Shown piece after piece: positions 7,936 to 17,073 of a stretch of DNA of 64,000 bases. A model generated the notes under the pieces. It did no database searches. It was not told the DNA's origin and saw only the letters and a program-made list of their open reading frames with translations. Each line of letters opens with the position of its first letter. The first letter of the stretch is position 1. The translations under genes and the position numbers were made by a program. The stretch comes from CAYSPT01 sp964432985 (lineage in GTDB: Bacteria; Muiribacteriota; CAYSPT01), in the NCBI GenBank assembly GCA_964432985.1, contig CAYSPT010000020.1, forward strand, positions 1 to 64,000. Reading direction: 5' to 3'.

Positions 7936-9060
7936 CTACCGGGACCTCCGCGAGGTCATATCACACATACCGGTTTTAGCCAAAGCTTCAAGCGTTTCTT
8001 TCACCAGTTCCTCCATCAATGCTTTAACGGATACTATATCTTTAACTTTCGATACGTTCTGACCGGCGAAAACAATTGCCTGGTCGAGAAGCCCGCTCAC
8101 GGCATTGAACAATGCCCTGGCAATACAATAGGGGACTTTCTTGGGATCACATGTTTTCAGACACACATATGAACACTTGAAAGGCACTTTTCCTTTTTCA
8201 TCTATCACGTCGATAAGCTTAGTCCTTATTGCACGCCCCGGCATACCCACCGGGCTGTCAATAATGGTGACATCGTTGTCCTCGGCCTCGACGTACAATT
8301 TTTTGAATTCTTCAGCGATCGGGCATTCATAGGTGGCGACAAACCGTGTTCCCATTTGAACACCATGAGCGCCCAACCGGATAAACCGGGCGATATCATT
8401 ACCGTTGAAAATACCGCCGGCGGCAATGACCGGGATTTCCTGCTCCGAATCGCGGGGAAATGATTCAACTATCTCAATCACTTCCGTAACGAGTTTTTCC
8501 AGATTGACATCTTCCACTGCGTCCAGGTCCTGGCGCTTGAAGCCCAGATGTCCCCCTGCCAGGGGTCCCTCGACAATAAACGCGTCCGGCAGGATACCGT
8601 AGCGTTTTTTCCAGGTCTTCATGATAAGCTTAGCCGCCCGTGACGAAGAAACGATCGGGATCAGCTTGATTGGAGCCCCGTTAGTGTACTCTGGCAGCCT
8701 GAGCGGAAGTCCCGCTCCGGAAGCGATAAAATCCACGCCTTCTTCCACCGTGGTTCTCACCAGGTCTTCATAATTGCTGAGAGCAACCATGATATTGACA
8801 CCGACTACCCCTTTAGTTAATTGTTTCGCATGCCGGATCTCCCGGCGCAGACCTTCTCGTGAAGCTCTGGGAAAATCAATCTCATTCTCCTTGGTGCCGT
8901 ATCCGAGCCCGACGCTGGCAAGAGTGCCGGCCCCGCCGCAATTGGCCACGGCCGCAGCAAGAGGGGCCGTTGATATCTGGACACCCATACCTCCCTGAAT
9001 TATGGGGATAGGGATAGTAAGGTCACCAATGGTTATGGGAGTTAATTGCATAGTTATCAC
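7936..9060 (-). CDS. nitronate monooxygenase / FabK-like FMN enzyme
   Basis: A 374-residue TIM-barrel flavoprotein of the 2-nitropropane dioxygenase family. It starts with IPIIQGGMGVQIS, has GPLAGGHLGF (the region of the active-site His in nitronate monooxygenases), VIAAGGIFNGNDIARFIRLG and GVQMGTRFVAT, the phosphate-binding end of FMN sites. The C-terminal CSYVCLKTCDPKKVPYC is a cysteine-rich segment seen in clostridial-type members. GTG start with AGGAAG 6 bases upstream. The activity could be nitronate oxidation or enoyl-ACP reduction (FabK); sequence alone does not decide. No fatty-acid genes adjoin it. Confidence 0.85.
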   Translation of the reverse strand: MITMQLTPITIGDLTIPIPIIQGGMGVQISTAPLAAAVANCGGAGTLASVGLGYGTKENEIDFPRASREGLRREIRHAKQLTKGVVGVNIMVALSNYEDLVRTTVEEGVDFIASGAGLPLRLPEYTNGAPIKLIPIVSSSRAAKLIMKTWKKRYGILPDAFIVEGPLAGGHLGFKRQDLDAVEDVNLEKLVTEVIEIVESFPRDSEQEIPVIAAGGIFNGNDIARFIRLGAHGVQMGTRFVATYECPIAEEFKKLYVEAEDNDVTIIDSPVGMPGRAIRTKLIDVIDEKGKVPFKCSYVCLKTCDPKKVPYCIARALFNAVSGLLDQAIVFAGQNVSKVKDIVSVKALMEELVKETLEALAKTGMCDMTSRRSR

Positions 9061-9092
9061 TGAATCTTCCTGCGTGCCCTGTTTTCTAAGTT

Positions 9093-9150
9093 AACCTGGA
9101 AAATGCAGTAGGTTTGTTTAGCCGGGCAGCGGAAACAATTCCTGATGCGA
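9093..9150. repeat. partial copy of a dispersed palindromic repeat
   Basis: The stretch beginning AACCTGGAAAATGCAGTAGG and reaching GCGGAAACA matches, with changes, the left half of the palindromic element at 61403-61472. The matching right arm is degraded here. The rest of the 216-base gap up to 9276 holds a TCTGCTAGCAGA palindrome near 9237 and nothing else clear. Confidence 0.55.
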
Positions 9151-9276
9151 GGCTTGCTACGGGGACCATCTACTTTTTCCCTTCGGTTAAGACCAATACT
9201 CAACTACAAATCTGTACCTTGCCAGCTTACACTATGTCTGCTAGCAGAGACATTATAAGCTAAGCCCGGTTTATTG

Positions 9277-12024
9277 TCAAGACATGTCTGTCTGAGTATT
9301 CAAGATCTCCACAATACCGGTAGTTCCGTTCATCAATATCTCATCGCCGTCTTTGATCTTGTCAGTAATTTTCCTCAAGCCTACGATAGTGGGAATTCCC
9401 ATTTCCCGGGCCACCACCGCCGAGTGAGATAGCACCGATCCTCGCTCGATAATAATTCCGCACACCGAGGGGAACAGCGGCACCCAGCCCGGGTCGGTCC
9501 GTTTCGTGACCAGTATCTCACCGTCGAGGTCAGCCTCTTTGGGTGAAAGGACGATCTTGGCCACCCCTTTTACTTCACCGGGACTGCAGGCCACTCCCTT
9601 ATACTGATTGGGACCCAGGTCGGCGGAGCCTTCCACTTCCTCGTCGGTCAGGATTTCGGTGAAACAACGGTTGTAGAAATCACCGTACATAAAGAGCCGC
9701 TCTCCGGTCTCGATAGCGGCGGCCTTCTCAAAATCCTTACGGCGCATCTCGATAATCTGCCGCACCAGTTGCTGATTCAGACTGCGCCCCTCAATAAGCT
9801 CAAACACTTCATTGACGTGGAGATAATAGATGTCTTTGTAGTGGTCGATAAATCCATCACGCTGGAAATTTCGCCCGATGGCGTTGAACACGGATCGGAC
9901 GATTCCGAAAACCTGGGTCCGGAGAAAACGAAGATCCTCCCGACGGCTAATGGCGGTGCGGGCGTTGTTCAGCATCCACTTGAACAGCGGACGCTTCAGG
10001 AAGGGTACTTTCGCAAATACGATTTTTTCAGCCCGGGCGCGTTTTTCCCGCTCCCTGCCAGCCATTGCGTCCAGGTCCAGCGGCTCCTTTTTCAAGTAGT
10101 TCTTGATTGTGGTGAACACGAAAGTGGGATCTTCCTTCAGGCTGTCCAGCTCCAGCTTCTGCTCCATCATGCAGCGAAACCCGTATTTGGATATATACGC
10201 CGCGATTTTCTTACGGGCCTCGTCATAATCCGGCTTGTCGGAGTCAAGTATCAATTCGATAAGCTTATTCTCTTGCTCCTGGGAAAACAGCTTGACCAGT
10301 TTTTCGTCCGTCCTCAGCCAGTTTGAGATCCTGATAATCTCCTTGGTGGGTTCGGTGCTCATCACGTCTCCCTGACCGATCAAAAGATCGTTTTGCAGGC
10401 TGCTACCTTCTTCTAGCCCAAGTTTGAGAATCATCTTGGATAAAACACCGTAGAAAATCATGGTGAAGAAGTCGTTTTCGATGGGCGGCTTCCACTTTTT
10501 GAGAATCTTGTCCACCAGATCACTGTAGAGTGATATCAACCGCTCGTTGCTCCAGGTTGTGAATTTTTCGTCCAGATAGGGCTCGGTGGCGGCGTGGAAG
10601 TTCTCTTTGAAATCCTTGACTCTCGACTCGATCCGGAAATAACTCAGTAGGACGCAGAAAACACCTTTGACCATTTGAGGTATTTCTACAAACCACTTCT
10701 CGAAAAATCCGACCTTGTCGTCCTCGACCTCGATGTCTGCCTTGCTCTTGACACCCATCATGTTTTCCATCAAGCGCCGGTTGAGTTTGTAACCGGGTAG
10801 CAGCGCCAGCGTTTTGTACCAGGAATTCAGGTTGTAGAAGATCCGGCCGTTGACATAAGCCAGCATGTTGCGGAAAGTGGTGGCCATGGAATTGATCTTT
10901 TTTTCGGGAGTACCCATCAAGCCGTAGAATTGCCTGTATACCTGATCGTACACCACGCTGGCGAAAGAAAAGGTAAACGGGGCTGTCATCCCGGGAAAAC
11001 TCTCTATTATGTTGGAGTTGTCAACGATGGTCTTTTCGAGGCTTTTGTCGATGTGGCTCAGGGTGGTGACCGGCCTGGCCTGTAATATATATAATTTTCC
11101 ATCCTTGCGGCAGAATTCGACGTCCTGGGGGAAATGTCCGAATACCGCTTCAATGTTCTGGCCGATCAGATAGAGCTCGGTAACGGTGTCATCATCCAGA
11201 GATGGTTCCTCCACCCGTGACTCTTCCACGGAATTGGTCACCGTTCCGAATCCCGCCTCCTGATTGAAAGTGATCTTCTCCTTTTTGGGGATGATCCTCT
11301 TTTTTGTAATTCCTCCGATCTCGTCGAGTACCCAGGTGTCACTGTCGAGTTCACCGGAGACAATCCCCTCCCCTATTCCCCACGTAGCGTTGATCAATGT
11401 TTCGTCCGGATTCTGGGTAAGTGGATTGCCGGTGAACATGACACCGCTCACATCGCCGAAAATCATCTGCTGGACGATAACCGCCGGGCGTACTCCAGGA
11501 AAAGGTATCTTGTTGACAAACCGGTAGACCATCACCCGCTCGGAGTAGGTTGATGCGAAGCATTGTTTAATGCTTTCAAACAGGTTGTCGTCGGGCTTTA
11601 CATAGAGAAAACTTTCCAGTTGACCGGCAAAGCTGTGCAGTTTCCCATCCTCGTCAACTGCAGAGGAACGGACCGAGAAGTAGCTGTCCATATCCGGACA
11701 CAAACGCTTTACTCCCTGAATAATCTCTTGCTTGAGATCGTCCGAAAAGTCCTGCTTAAGTACCAGATCCTGCAATTTTTCAGCTAATTTTCCCACCTGC
11801 TTCTGCTGGTGTACATTCTGCCCGAGCAGGTGGTTTAACTCGCCCAAGCCGCCTCCCATGAATCGATCGAAGAAATCCGTGGTCAGCACAATCCATTCCG
11901 GGACCGGGAGGCCATTGCGCTTCATGAGCGCCAGGTTGCGGGCTTTACCGCCGATAGAGAGCACTTCAGGTACGGGATACTCCTTTTCCCTGAACTCGGT
12001 GTCCATATAAAAGATTGAATTCAT
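9277..12024 (-). CDS. PEP-synthase-like dikinase with rifampin-phosphotransferase-type layout
   Basis: A 915-residue phosphotransferase of the pyruvate phosphate dikinase superfamily. The ATP-grasp PPDK N domain spans about 20-325 (IGGKARNLALMKRNGLPVPE, FSVRSSAVDEDGKLHSFAGQ, ending ILQARPVTTL). A long central region of about 450 residues has no recognisable PEP/pyruvate barrel. The swivelling phosphohistidine domain is at the C-terminus with GSVLSHSAVVARE near residue 865 and its catalytic His. Order ATP-grasp, unknown middle, His domain is that of rifampin phosphotransferases and other Rph-like enzymes, not of PpsA, where the His domain is central. The middle domain should choose the acceptor, which is unknown. 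ATG start with AAGGAG upstream. The 292-base gap to the UbiA gene holds nothing I recognise. Confidence 0.85.
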   Translation of the reverse strand: MNSIFYMDTEFREKEYPVPEVLSIGGKARNLALMKRNGLPVPEWIVLTTDFFDRFMGGGLGELNHLLGQNVHQQKQVGKLAEKLQDLVLKQDFSDDLKQEIIQGVKRLCPDMDSYFSVRSSAVDEDGKLHSFAGQLESFLYVKPDDNLFESIKQCFASTYSERVMVYRFVNKIPFPGVRPAVIVQQMIFGDVSGVMFTGNPLTQNPDETLINATWGIGEGIVSGELDSDTWVLDEIGGITKKRIIPKKEKITFNQEAGFGTVTNSVEESRVEEPSLDDDTVTELYLIGQNIEAVFGHFPQDVEFCRKDGKLYILQARPVTTLSHIDKSLEKTIVDNSNIIESFPGMTAPFTFSFASVVYDQVYRQFYGLMGTPEKKINSMATTFRNMLAYVNGRIFYNLNSWYKTLALLPGYKLNRRLMENMMGVKSKADIEVEDDKVGFFEKWFVEIPQMVKGVFCVLLSYFRIESRVKDFKENFHAATEPYLDEKFTTWSNERLISLYSDLVDKILKKWKPPIENDFFTMIFYGVLSKMILKLGLEEGSSLQNDLLIGQGDVMSTEPTKEIIRISNWLRTDEKLVKLFSQEQENKLIELILDSDKPDYDEARKKIAAYISKYGFRCMMEQKLELDSLKEDPTFVFTTIKNYLKKEPLDLDAMAGREREKRARAEKIVFAKVPFLKRPLFKWMLNNARTAISRREDLRFLRTQVFGIVRSVFNAIGRNFQRDGFIDHYKDIYYLHVNEVFELIEGRSLNQQLVRQIIEMRRKDFEKAAAIETGERLFMYGDFYNRCFTEILTDEEVEGSADLGPNQYKGVACSPGEVKGVAKIVLSPKEADLDGEILVTKRTDPGWVPLFPSVCGIIIERGSVLSHSAVVAREMGIPTIVGLRKITDKIKDGDEILMNGTTGIVEILNTQTDMS

Positions 12025-12316
12025 TGGGTACTCCTTTTTCCATTAGTTAACAAATTTTACGAATACATATTACAATTTCGCATAGATAGGATTCAAGTAT
12101 AGAAAAAATCAAGAGGAATAAGAGGGAGAGACATGGCATACGGAAAACAGTTTCTGTCAGGAACCTGTACAATCAAATGATGTTAGTCTATGTCGCGTAT
12201 TTTCTGCTTCATGTTCACCAACCTGGTTCTCACCGGTAACTGCGTTAACACATTGTATTATTATTTACCAGATCTTATTTTACACAATTAGCGAAAAATA
12301 TCAACTCATATTTTTA

Positions 12317-13351
12317 TCAGGCAAATGCAATGGCCATGGTCAGAAATGCCCCCAGCATATACACCGCTCCAAGGGTTTCAACCAGTTTAGAATTCTTTCT
12401 CACCGGATTGCGGGAAAAGATGATTTCGATTACCAGAAAAGCCGCATGCAGTACACAGACGGTTATCGAAGCGACCGGTGAAACCGGGTGCTTGGAGAAG
12501 AAATACAGCATGATAGCCAGAGCGCCGCCGGAAATCACCAATGTCGTAACCACGGTCCTGGGAATTCCCCACACCCTGGTATAGGAATCGGCGTGCTCGT
12601 GTTCGCGGTCTTTAGACCAGGTTTTACGGGCCATTTCGAATGTCACAGTCAGGCACATGAGACCCAGAAAGAAAAGAGCGGTCTGACCGAGACCGTGCTG
12701 AAGCATCTTTTTGACCGGGAAGTGTTGCTCCATGGCGTACAGTCCCATGAAAGGCACCAGCAGTTGATGGGTAATCAGGTAGACTCCAAGTCGTTCCTTC
12801 AACCACTCGCGCACGAAAAATTCCTTGAACATGAGCAGTGACCACACCAGGATCAATCCCCACAGAATGAGATACTCCATCCCGTAGATGTTCCCCAGGT
12901 AGGCGGTAATTCCCACCTCGATAACCAGGGTTGCATACAGCATTCGCCGAAGTTCCGCAAGGGTGATGATCCCCCGGCTCAGAAGACGGTCGGGATGTGC
13001 TATCACGTCGTCCTCGTAGTCTTTGTGCTCATCCAGGACACGAAGGTGGAAAAACACCAGAAATACCACGATAAAACCGAGAATTGAATTCAGAATGCTG
13101 CATGAGCGCACTTCCCCGGGCAAATATTGATGCGCTGAAATGGCTCCGAAAAAATAACACGCGTAGAACATCAACCCGGCATAAAGCCCTACTCCGGGAA
13201 TGGGAAACCGCTCTTTGAAATACGCGAAGTACTTGGCCGCCCCGGTGGGATCGGCACTGTCCTTCTCTTCTGGAAGAGTATTATTCTCTGAAAGAGCATT
13301 TTCAACCGGATTATTCAACTCAGGTACTGCTTCATTGCTATTTTCTGTCAT
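12317..13351 (-). CDS. UbiA-like membrane prenyltransferase family protein
   Basis: A 344-residue polytopic membrane protein with a 45-residue acidic, Asn-rich cytosolic N-terminus and about eight hydrophobic segments. The first aspartate-rich motif is LRVLDEHKDYEDD, followed by HPDRLLSRGIITLAELRR, matching the UbiA pattern (NDxxDxxxD then PxRP..G). A second acidic motif KDREHEHADSY lies near residue 245. These bind Mg-prenyl diphosphate in the family. The start overlaps the GNAT gene stop (ATGA) behind GGGAAGGGAAGG. The acceptor cannot be told; no quinone, heme or archaeal-type lipid gene is next to it. Confidence 0.7.
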   Translation of the reverse strand: MTENSNEAVPELNNPVENALSENNTLPEEKDSADPTGAAKYFAYFKERFPIPGVGLYAGLMFYACYFFGAISAHQYLPGEVRSCSILNSILGFIVVFLVFFHLRVLDEHKDYEDDVIAHPDRLLSRGIITLAELRRMLYATLVIEVGITAYLGNIYGMEYLILWGLILVWSLLMFKEFFVREWLKERLGVYLITHQLLVPFMGLYAMEQHFPVKKMLQHGLGQTALFFLGLMCLTVTFEMARKTWSKDREHEHADSYTRVWGIPRTVVTTLVISGGALAIMLYFFSKHPVSPVASITVCVLHAAFLVIEIIFSRNPVRKNSKLVETLGAVYMLGAFLTMAIAFA

Positions 13352-14400
13352 GATACCTTCCCTTCCCCGGACACGGATTTTCCGTACAGGTGGTAGGTCC
13401 TGAACACCTGTGCCGCATCGGTTTTAATATTCATAGACTCGTTACCCTGGTACATGAGAGCGTGAATTACCTGATCGTACCCTGATTCAAACGCCTGTTT
13501 GTAGATCTTCTCCACCAGCAACGTTCCCAGACCCCGGCTGCGACTATCGGGGCGAATAGCTACCGTCTTGATGACCAGCGACCGCTTCGATTTCTCGTAG
13601 AGATTGTCCACGGCAAAGATAAAACCAAGCAGGACACCGTTATCATCCTCGGCCAGCAGCACGTAATCGGGATTCATATAGCGCTTGATGCTTTCGTACA
13701 TGGCGGCAAATATTTCAAAAGGAATATCCGAATACAGAAAGTTGTTCTTGAAACCTTCCAGGGAAAGATCGTGCACCTTTCGCAAATCATCCTCGAACCG
13801 CTCGGTATCGACGGGCCTGATTGTAATACCCTTTTTAAGAAATATTTTATGAAACCTGTCAACCCGGCTGTAGTCGGCTTCCAGGTTGTTTGCTTTAGCC
13901 GAAAAGTATGATGCAACAACATCAAATCCATAGTCTTCGAACTGCCGGGAGTAGTAGTCCTTGTTGTAATTGTCCAGAAAGAAGGGAATGTCGTCATCGG
14001 GCGTCGTTACGCGGTAACTGTTCCAGGTCGTGCCGTTTAAAGGGCCGATGACAACATCAATTCCCGATGACTGGTGGTGGTCCAGAACCGCGTCGAACAG
14101 TGCCTTCGAAGCCAGGGGATCATCAACACATTCGTAGTAGCTGATGAGCCCGGTTTTTTGGTTATTGAAGGAAATGACCGGGTTGACCAGCGCCGCTGCC
14201 CTGCCGGTAAGTTCGTCATCCCGGTAAACGAGAAAAAACATGGCCGGTAACGGACCTGTAAACACCGGTTTGGCCACATAAAACGGGTCTCCCGCATACA
14301 GTTGCGTGGTGAATTCACAAAATTCATTAAAATGATCACTGTCCTGGTTGATTTTCTTAACAGAATACGATGATCTTGTTTCTCTGGTTTGCACCGGCAT
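13348..14400 (-). CDS. GNAT-family N-acyltransferase
   Basis: A 350-residue protein with a C-terminal GNAT fold at roughly 205-340: IRPVDTERFEDDLRKVHDLS, then VIKTVAIRPDSRSRGLGTLLVEKIYKQA, which is the acetyl-CoA pyrophosphate loop (RSRGLG). The N-terminal half has GNAT-like elements as well (GLISYYECVDD), so it may be a double-domain or FemX-like acyltransferase. AAAGGA upstream of the ATG. It is coupled to the UbiA-like gene and probably works on the same small molecule or lipid; that is inference. Confidence 0.75.
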   Translation of the reverse strand: MPVQTRETRSSYSVKKINQDSDHFNEFCEFTTQLYAGDPFYVAKPVFTGPLPAMFFLVYRDDELTGRAAALVNPVISFNNQKTGLISYYECVDDPLASKALFDAVLDHHQSSGIDVVIGPLNGTTWNSYRVTTPDDDIPFFLDNYNKDYYSRQFEDYGFDVVASYFSAKANNLEADYSRVDRFHKIFLKKGITIRPVDTERFEDDLRKVHDLSLEGFKNNFLYSDIPFEIFAAMYESIKRYMNPDYVLLAEDDNGVLLGFIFAVDNLYEKSKRSLVIKTVAIRPDSRSRGLGTLLVEKIYKQAFESGYDQVIHALMYQGNESMNIKTDAAQVFRTYHLYGKSVSGEGKVS

Positions 14401-14485
14401 TCGTTCCTTTCCGGAATTAGTACCTTTAACGATACTTGTCCTGATACGCTCGCATTTGCAATCACTATAATGCTACTACCAGTAT

Positions 14486-16117
14486 CTATGCAAGCTTTTT
14501 GACCATGTACCCGCGTTGCAGCCGGTAGCCCAGTTTCCGGTAATAATCCCTGACCCCCACGCCGGCAATGACAGCCAGTTTACCCGTCCCCTGTCGGCGA
14601 CAGATGGCTTCCGCTTCCGCCATCAACCGTCTCCCCAGACCTTTGTGCTGGCTGGCTTCCGTCTCTCTGAGCCCTATGCCGACCACCTGGCCGTAGGTGT
14701 GCAGCTCACGGATGAAAGCCGGGTATATCCCGGAAGCGATACGAAGACGGCAGAACCCGAATACCACCAGCCGGCCGGGGTCCTCGAAGCTGAGAAAATA
14801 CTCGCTTCCGCCGCTTGCCTCATAGCGGTCAACAAACATGACCGGGGCGGTTTCAGCATACTCCCGCCGGTCCGGGTCCTGGTGACCGATTTCCCTGCAT
14901 CGCAGACAATTGCACTGCAGACCTTCGTTTTTCATCTTGTCCAAAATCAGCTGCCTCATGTTGTTCGTCCTGGTACCCGCACGCACATGGTGGCTGGGAA
15001 TATCCCTGATAAGCCTCGAAATGCGAACATACCGCGGAAGACGTGTTTTGAATTCCCTCAATACCCAAACCAGTTCTGTGTCGGAATAAGGCCGAAAGCG
15101 TCCCTCCCGCACCCAGTCGAACAATATGGTGTGCTCTGTCACCATGCAGGGATACACCTTGATCATGTCCGGCCGGTATGCCTGATTATCAAACACTGCC
15201 AGGAGCATATTGAGGTCCCCCTCAGGGTTGGAACCGGGCAGCTGAGGCATCAAATGATAGTCGATCTTGAAACCGTAACGCCTGAGCAGTGCCGTAGCGG
15301 ACCTGGTATGTGCGCTGGAGTGACCACGCCGGATCACCTTGAGCGTCTCGTCATCGAGAGTCTGCACTCCGAGCTCCATTCGCGTGCAACCCAGTTCGCG
15401 CATGGTCTCTATGGTCGTCTCATTGATCATGTCCGGTCTGGTCTCCAGGGTTAGACCGATAATGCGGTGACGTGATTTTTCATTCTTCCGCTGCTCCTTC
15501 AACAGTCGTTTTCTTAAAGCCTGTAAACCATCTTTTGCCCGTGGCACAACGCTATTTTCACATCTTCGATACGCTATCGCGTTATCGCCGAGGTTGCAGG
15601 CCTGGAAACAGCGAAGGATGAACCAGTACTGATAATTCAGCGTATAAGCGGTCCAACTCCCCCCCTTGAGGATAAGTTCCACCTTGTCCGTGGGATGACC
15701 GTTTTGTATCAAATCTCTGATCCGCTGCCTGACCTGCTCGAAAGGATTGAATTTCAGGGCCCTGGCCCGTGCGGCAGCTGGTTCATCGGACAGGTAACTT
15801 TTCGGCATTCCTTTTTCATCCGGGCAGTAGATACAGGTTCCGGGACAGGGATATGGTTTGGTCAGAGCTGAGACAATGGTGACTCCGGACATGGTCCGCA
15901 TTGGTTTCGTGGCCAGAAGCTTCTCCAGAAGACGGTTCGGATGAATCTGGTTGCGTGTCAGAAGTTTATGATATAGTTGGAGCAGGTCCCGCTTGCCGGG
16001 TGTGGACTGAAATCCTTTGTGAGAGTGGAGGAAACGCCGCTTCATCCGCTCCAGTTGAAGGGCGGTTCTCGGTTTGCGCCGGATGATATCCCTCAACAAT
16101 TGCTCAAGAAGATCCAT
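14486..16117 (-). CDS. elp3: Elp3-like radical SAM / GNAT tRNA wobble-uridine modification enzyme
   Basis: A 543-residue Elp3 homologue. Near residue 90 it has PYPCPGTCIYCPDEKGMPKSYL with the cysteines for a 4Fe-4S cluster, then ILKGGSWTAYTLNYQYWFI and RPDMINETTIETMRELGCTR typical of the Elp3 radical SAM barrel. The C-terminal GNAT domain holds ELHTYGQVVGIG, QHKGLGRRLMAEAE and GVRDYYRKLGY, near-identical in style to Elp3 proteins. Elp3 builds the carboxymethyl group at C5 of wobble U34 in tRNA from acetyl-CoA and SAM. The ATG was chosen over a start 288 bases upstream because that frame would run into the divergent methyltransferase. Elp3 is patchy in bacteria. Confidence 0.9.
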   Translation of the reverse strand: MDLLEQLLRDIIRRKPRTALQLERMKRRFLHSHKGFQSTPGKRDLLQLYHKLLTRNQIHPNRLLEKLLATKPMRTMSGVTIVSALTKPYPCPGTCIYCPDEKGMPKSYLSDEPAAARARALKFNPFEQVRQRIRDLIQNGHPTDKVELILKGGSWTAYTLNYQYWFILRCFQACNLGDNAIAYRRCENSVVPRAKDGLQALRKRLLKEQRKNEKSRHRIIGLTLETRPDMINETTIETMRELGCTRMELGVQTLDDETLKVIRRGHSSAHTRSATALLRRYGFKIDYHLMPQLPGSNPEGDLNMLLAVFDNQAYRPDMIKVYPCMVTEHTILFDWVREGRFRPYSDTELVWVLREFKTRLPRYVRISRLIRDIPSHHVRAGTRTNNMRQLILDKMKNEGLQCNCLRCREIGHQDPDRREYAETAPVMFVDRYEASGGSEYFLSFEDPGRLVVFGFCRLRIASGIYPAFIRELHTYGQVVGIGLRETEASQHKGLGRRLMAEAEAICRRQGTGKLAVIAGVGVRDYYRKLGYRLQRGYMVKKLA

Positions 16118-16174
16118 GATTAAGCGGTGCGATACCGGACACCTCCCTATACCTGCGGCCGCAGGAACGGACTG

Positions 16175-16939
16175 ATGACTGTCATGACGACCAACGGCAG
16201 CAAAACAAACAGCCAGGACATTATAAGGAAAACCCGGGACGATTACAATCTGATCGCCAGCCATTTCTCCGCCACCAGGGAGCGTCCCTGGCCGGAGATG
16301 CAGCAATTCAAAAACTTGATCCGTGACGGCCATACCATCCTGGATTGGGGATGCGGAAACGGCCGTTTGCTGATGTTGTGTGAAGGGAAACAGGTTACCT
16401 ACCATGGAGTAGACCAGAGCCGTGAGATGATCGAGATTGCCCGCTCAAAATATGCCGGACAGGTTACTAGCGGCCGCGCTTTTTTCTCCTGCACACAGCA
16501 GGAAGACTACTCGTTTCCCGGGAATTCATTCGACCTGGTGTTTATGATTGCCTCGTTTCATCACCTCCCCGACAGGGAACAGCGCCTGAAGGTACTGATG
16601 GATGCATACCGTGTTATGAAACCAGGCGGACAACTTATAATTACCGTGTGGAACCTGTTCAGCGACTGGGCGGTGCGCGCCATGCAAAAGGGCTGGAAAC
16701 GTATGAACGAAAACGATTTTCTTATTCCCTGGAAAGACACTGATGGAATAATCATGTGTGAGCGCTACTACCACCGGTTCTGCCCCGGGGAACTGCAGGA
16801 ACTTCTGGAAGAAGCAGGTTTATCCAAAGTGTCAGTCATCTTCTCCGCTCCCGGTGAAGGATCGGGCTGTGGCAGTACCGTGGCTGATGAAAAAAGCGGT
16901 CGGAACATCCTGATAACGGCGGTTAAGCTGCAACCGTAA
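16175..16939 (+). CDS. Trm9/ALKBH8-like tRNA methyltransferase
   Basis: A 254-residue class I methyltransferase. DDYNLIASHFSATRERPWPE at the N-terminus, ILDWGCGNGRLL (motif I), HGVDQS, IASFHHLPDREQRLKVL, MKPGGQLIITVWN and ERYYHRFCPGELQELLEEAG follow, in order, the pattern of yeast Trm9 and the human ALKBH8 methyltransferase domain (YDxIAxHFSxTRxxPWP, RYYHxFxxGEL). Those enzymes methylate cm5U34 to mcm5U34. ATG start chosen with AGGAA 7 bases upstream; the frame extends 16 codons further into the shared promoter region. It is divergent from elp3 with 57 bases between starts. Family assignment is by eye; the tRNA role is inference strengthened by the neighbour. Confidence 0.8.
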   Translation: MTVMTTNGSKTNSQDIIRKTRDDYNLIASHFSATRERPWPEMQQFKNLIRDGHTILDWGCGNGRLLMLCEGKQVTYHGVDQSREMIEIARSKYAGQVTSGRAFFSCTQQEDYSFPGNSFDLVFMIASFHHLPDREQRLKVLMDAYRVMKPGGQLIITVWNLFSDWAVRAMQKGWKRMNENDFLIPWKDTDGIIMCERYYHRFCPGELQELLEEAGLSKVSVIFSAPGEGSGCGSTVADEKSGRNILITAVKLQP

Positions 16940-17003
16940 CAGCAACCGGAGTATATACGGAAGTTTGAAGTATACGCGAAGGGGAAGTATGCGGTTAAGG
17001 TGT

Positions 17004-17032
17004 TTGTATATTACACCTACTTCTATTATAAT
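17004..17032 (+). promoter_or_regulatory. sigma70-type promoter for the Cache-protein gene
   Basis: TTGTAT and a perfect TATAAT are separated by 17 bases. The -10 ends 41 bases before the ATG of the next gene, leaving a short leader with a GGGAGG ribosome binding site. Confidence 0.65.
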
Positions 17033-17073
17033 CTGTACCAACCATTAACTTATTCGAAGCCGGGAGGATTACA

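Noticed and set aside
9277..12024. Rifampicin resistance gene
   Set aside because: Only the domain order resembles Rph; the antibiotic-binding region cannot be recognised, so a resistance role is not supported.
14516..15454. 312-codon plus-strand ORF opposite elp3
   Set aside because: It is the antisense shadow of a clearly conserved Elp3 coding region and has no recognisable motif.
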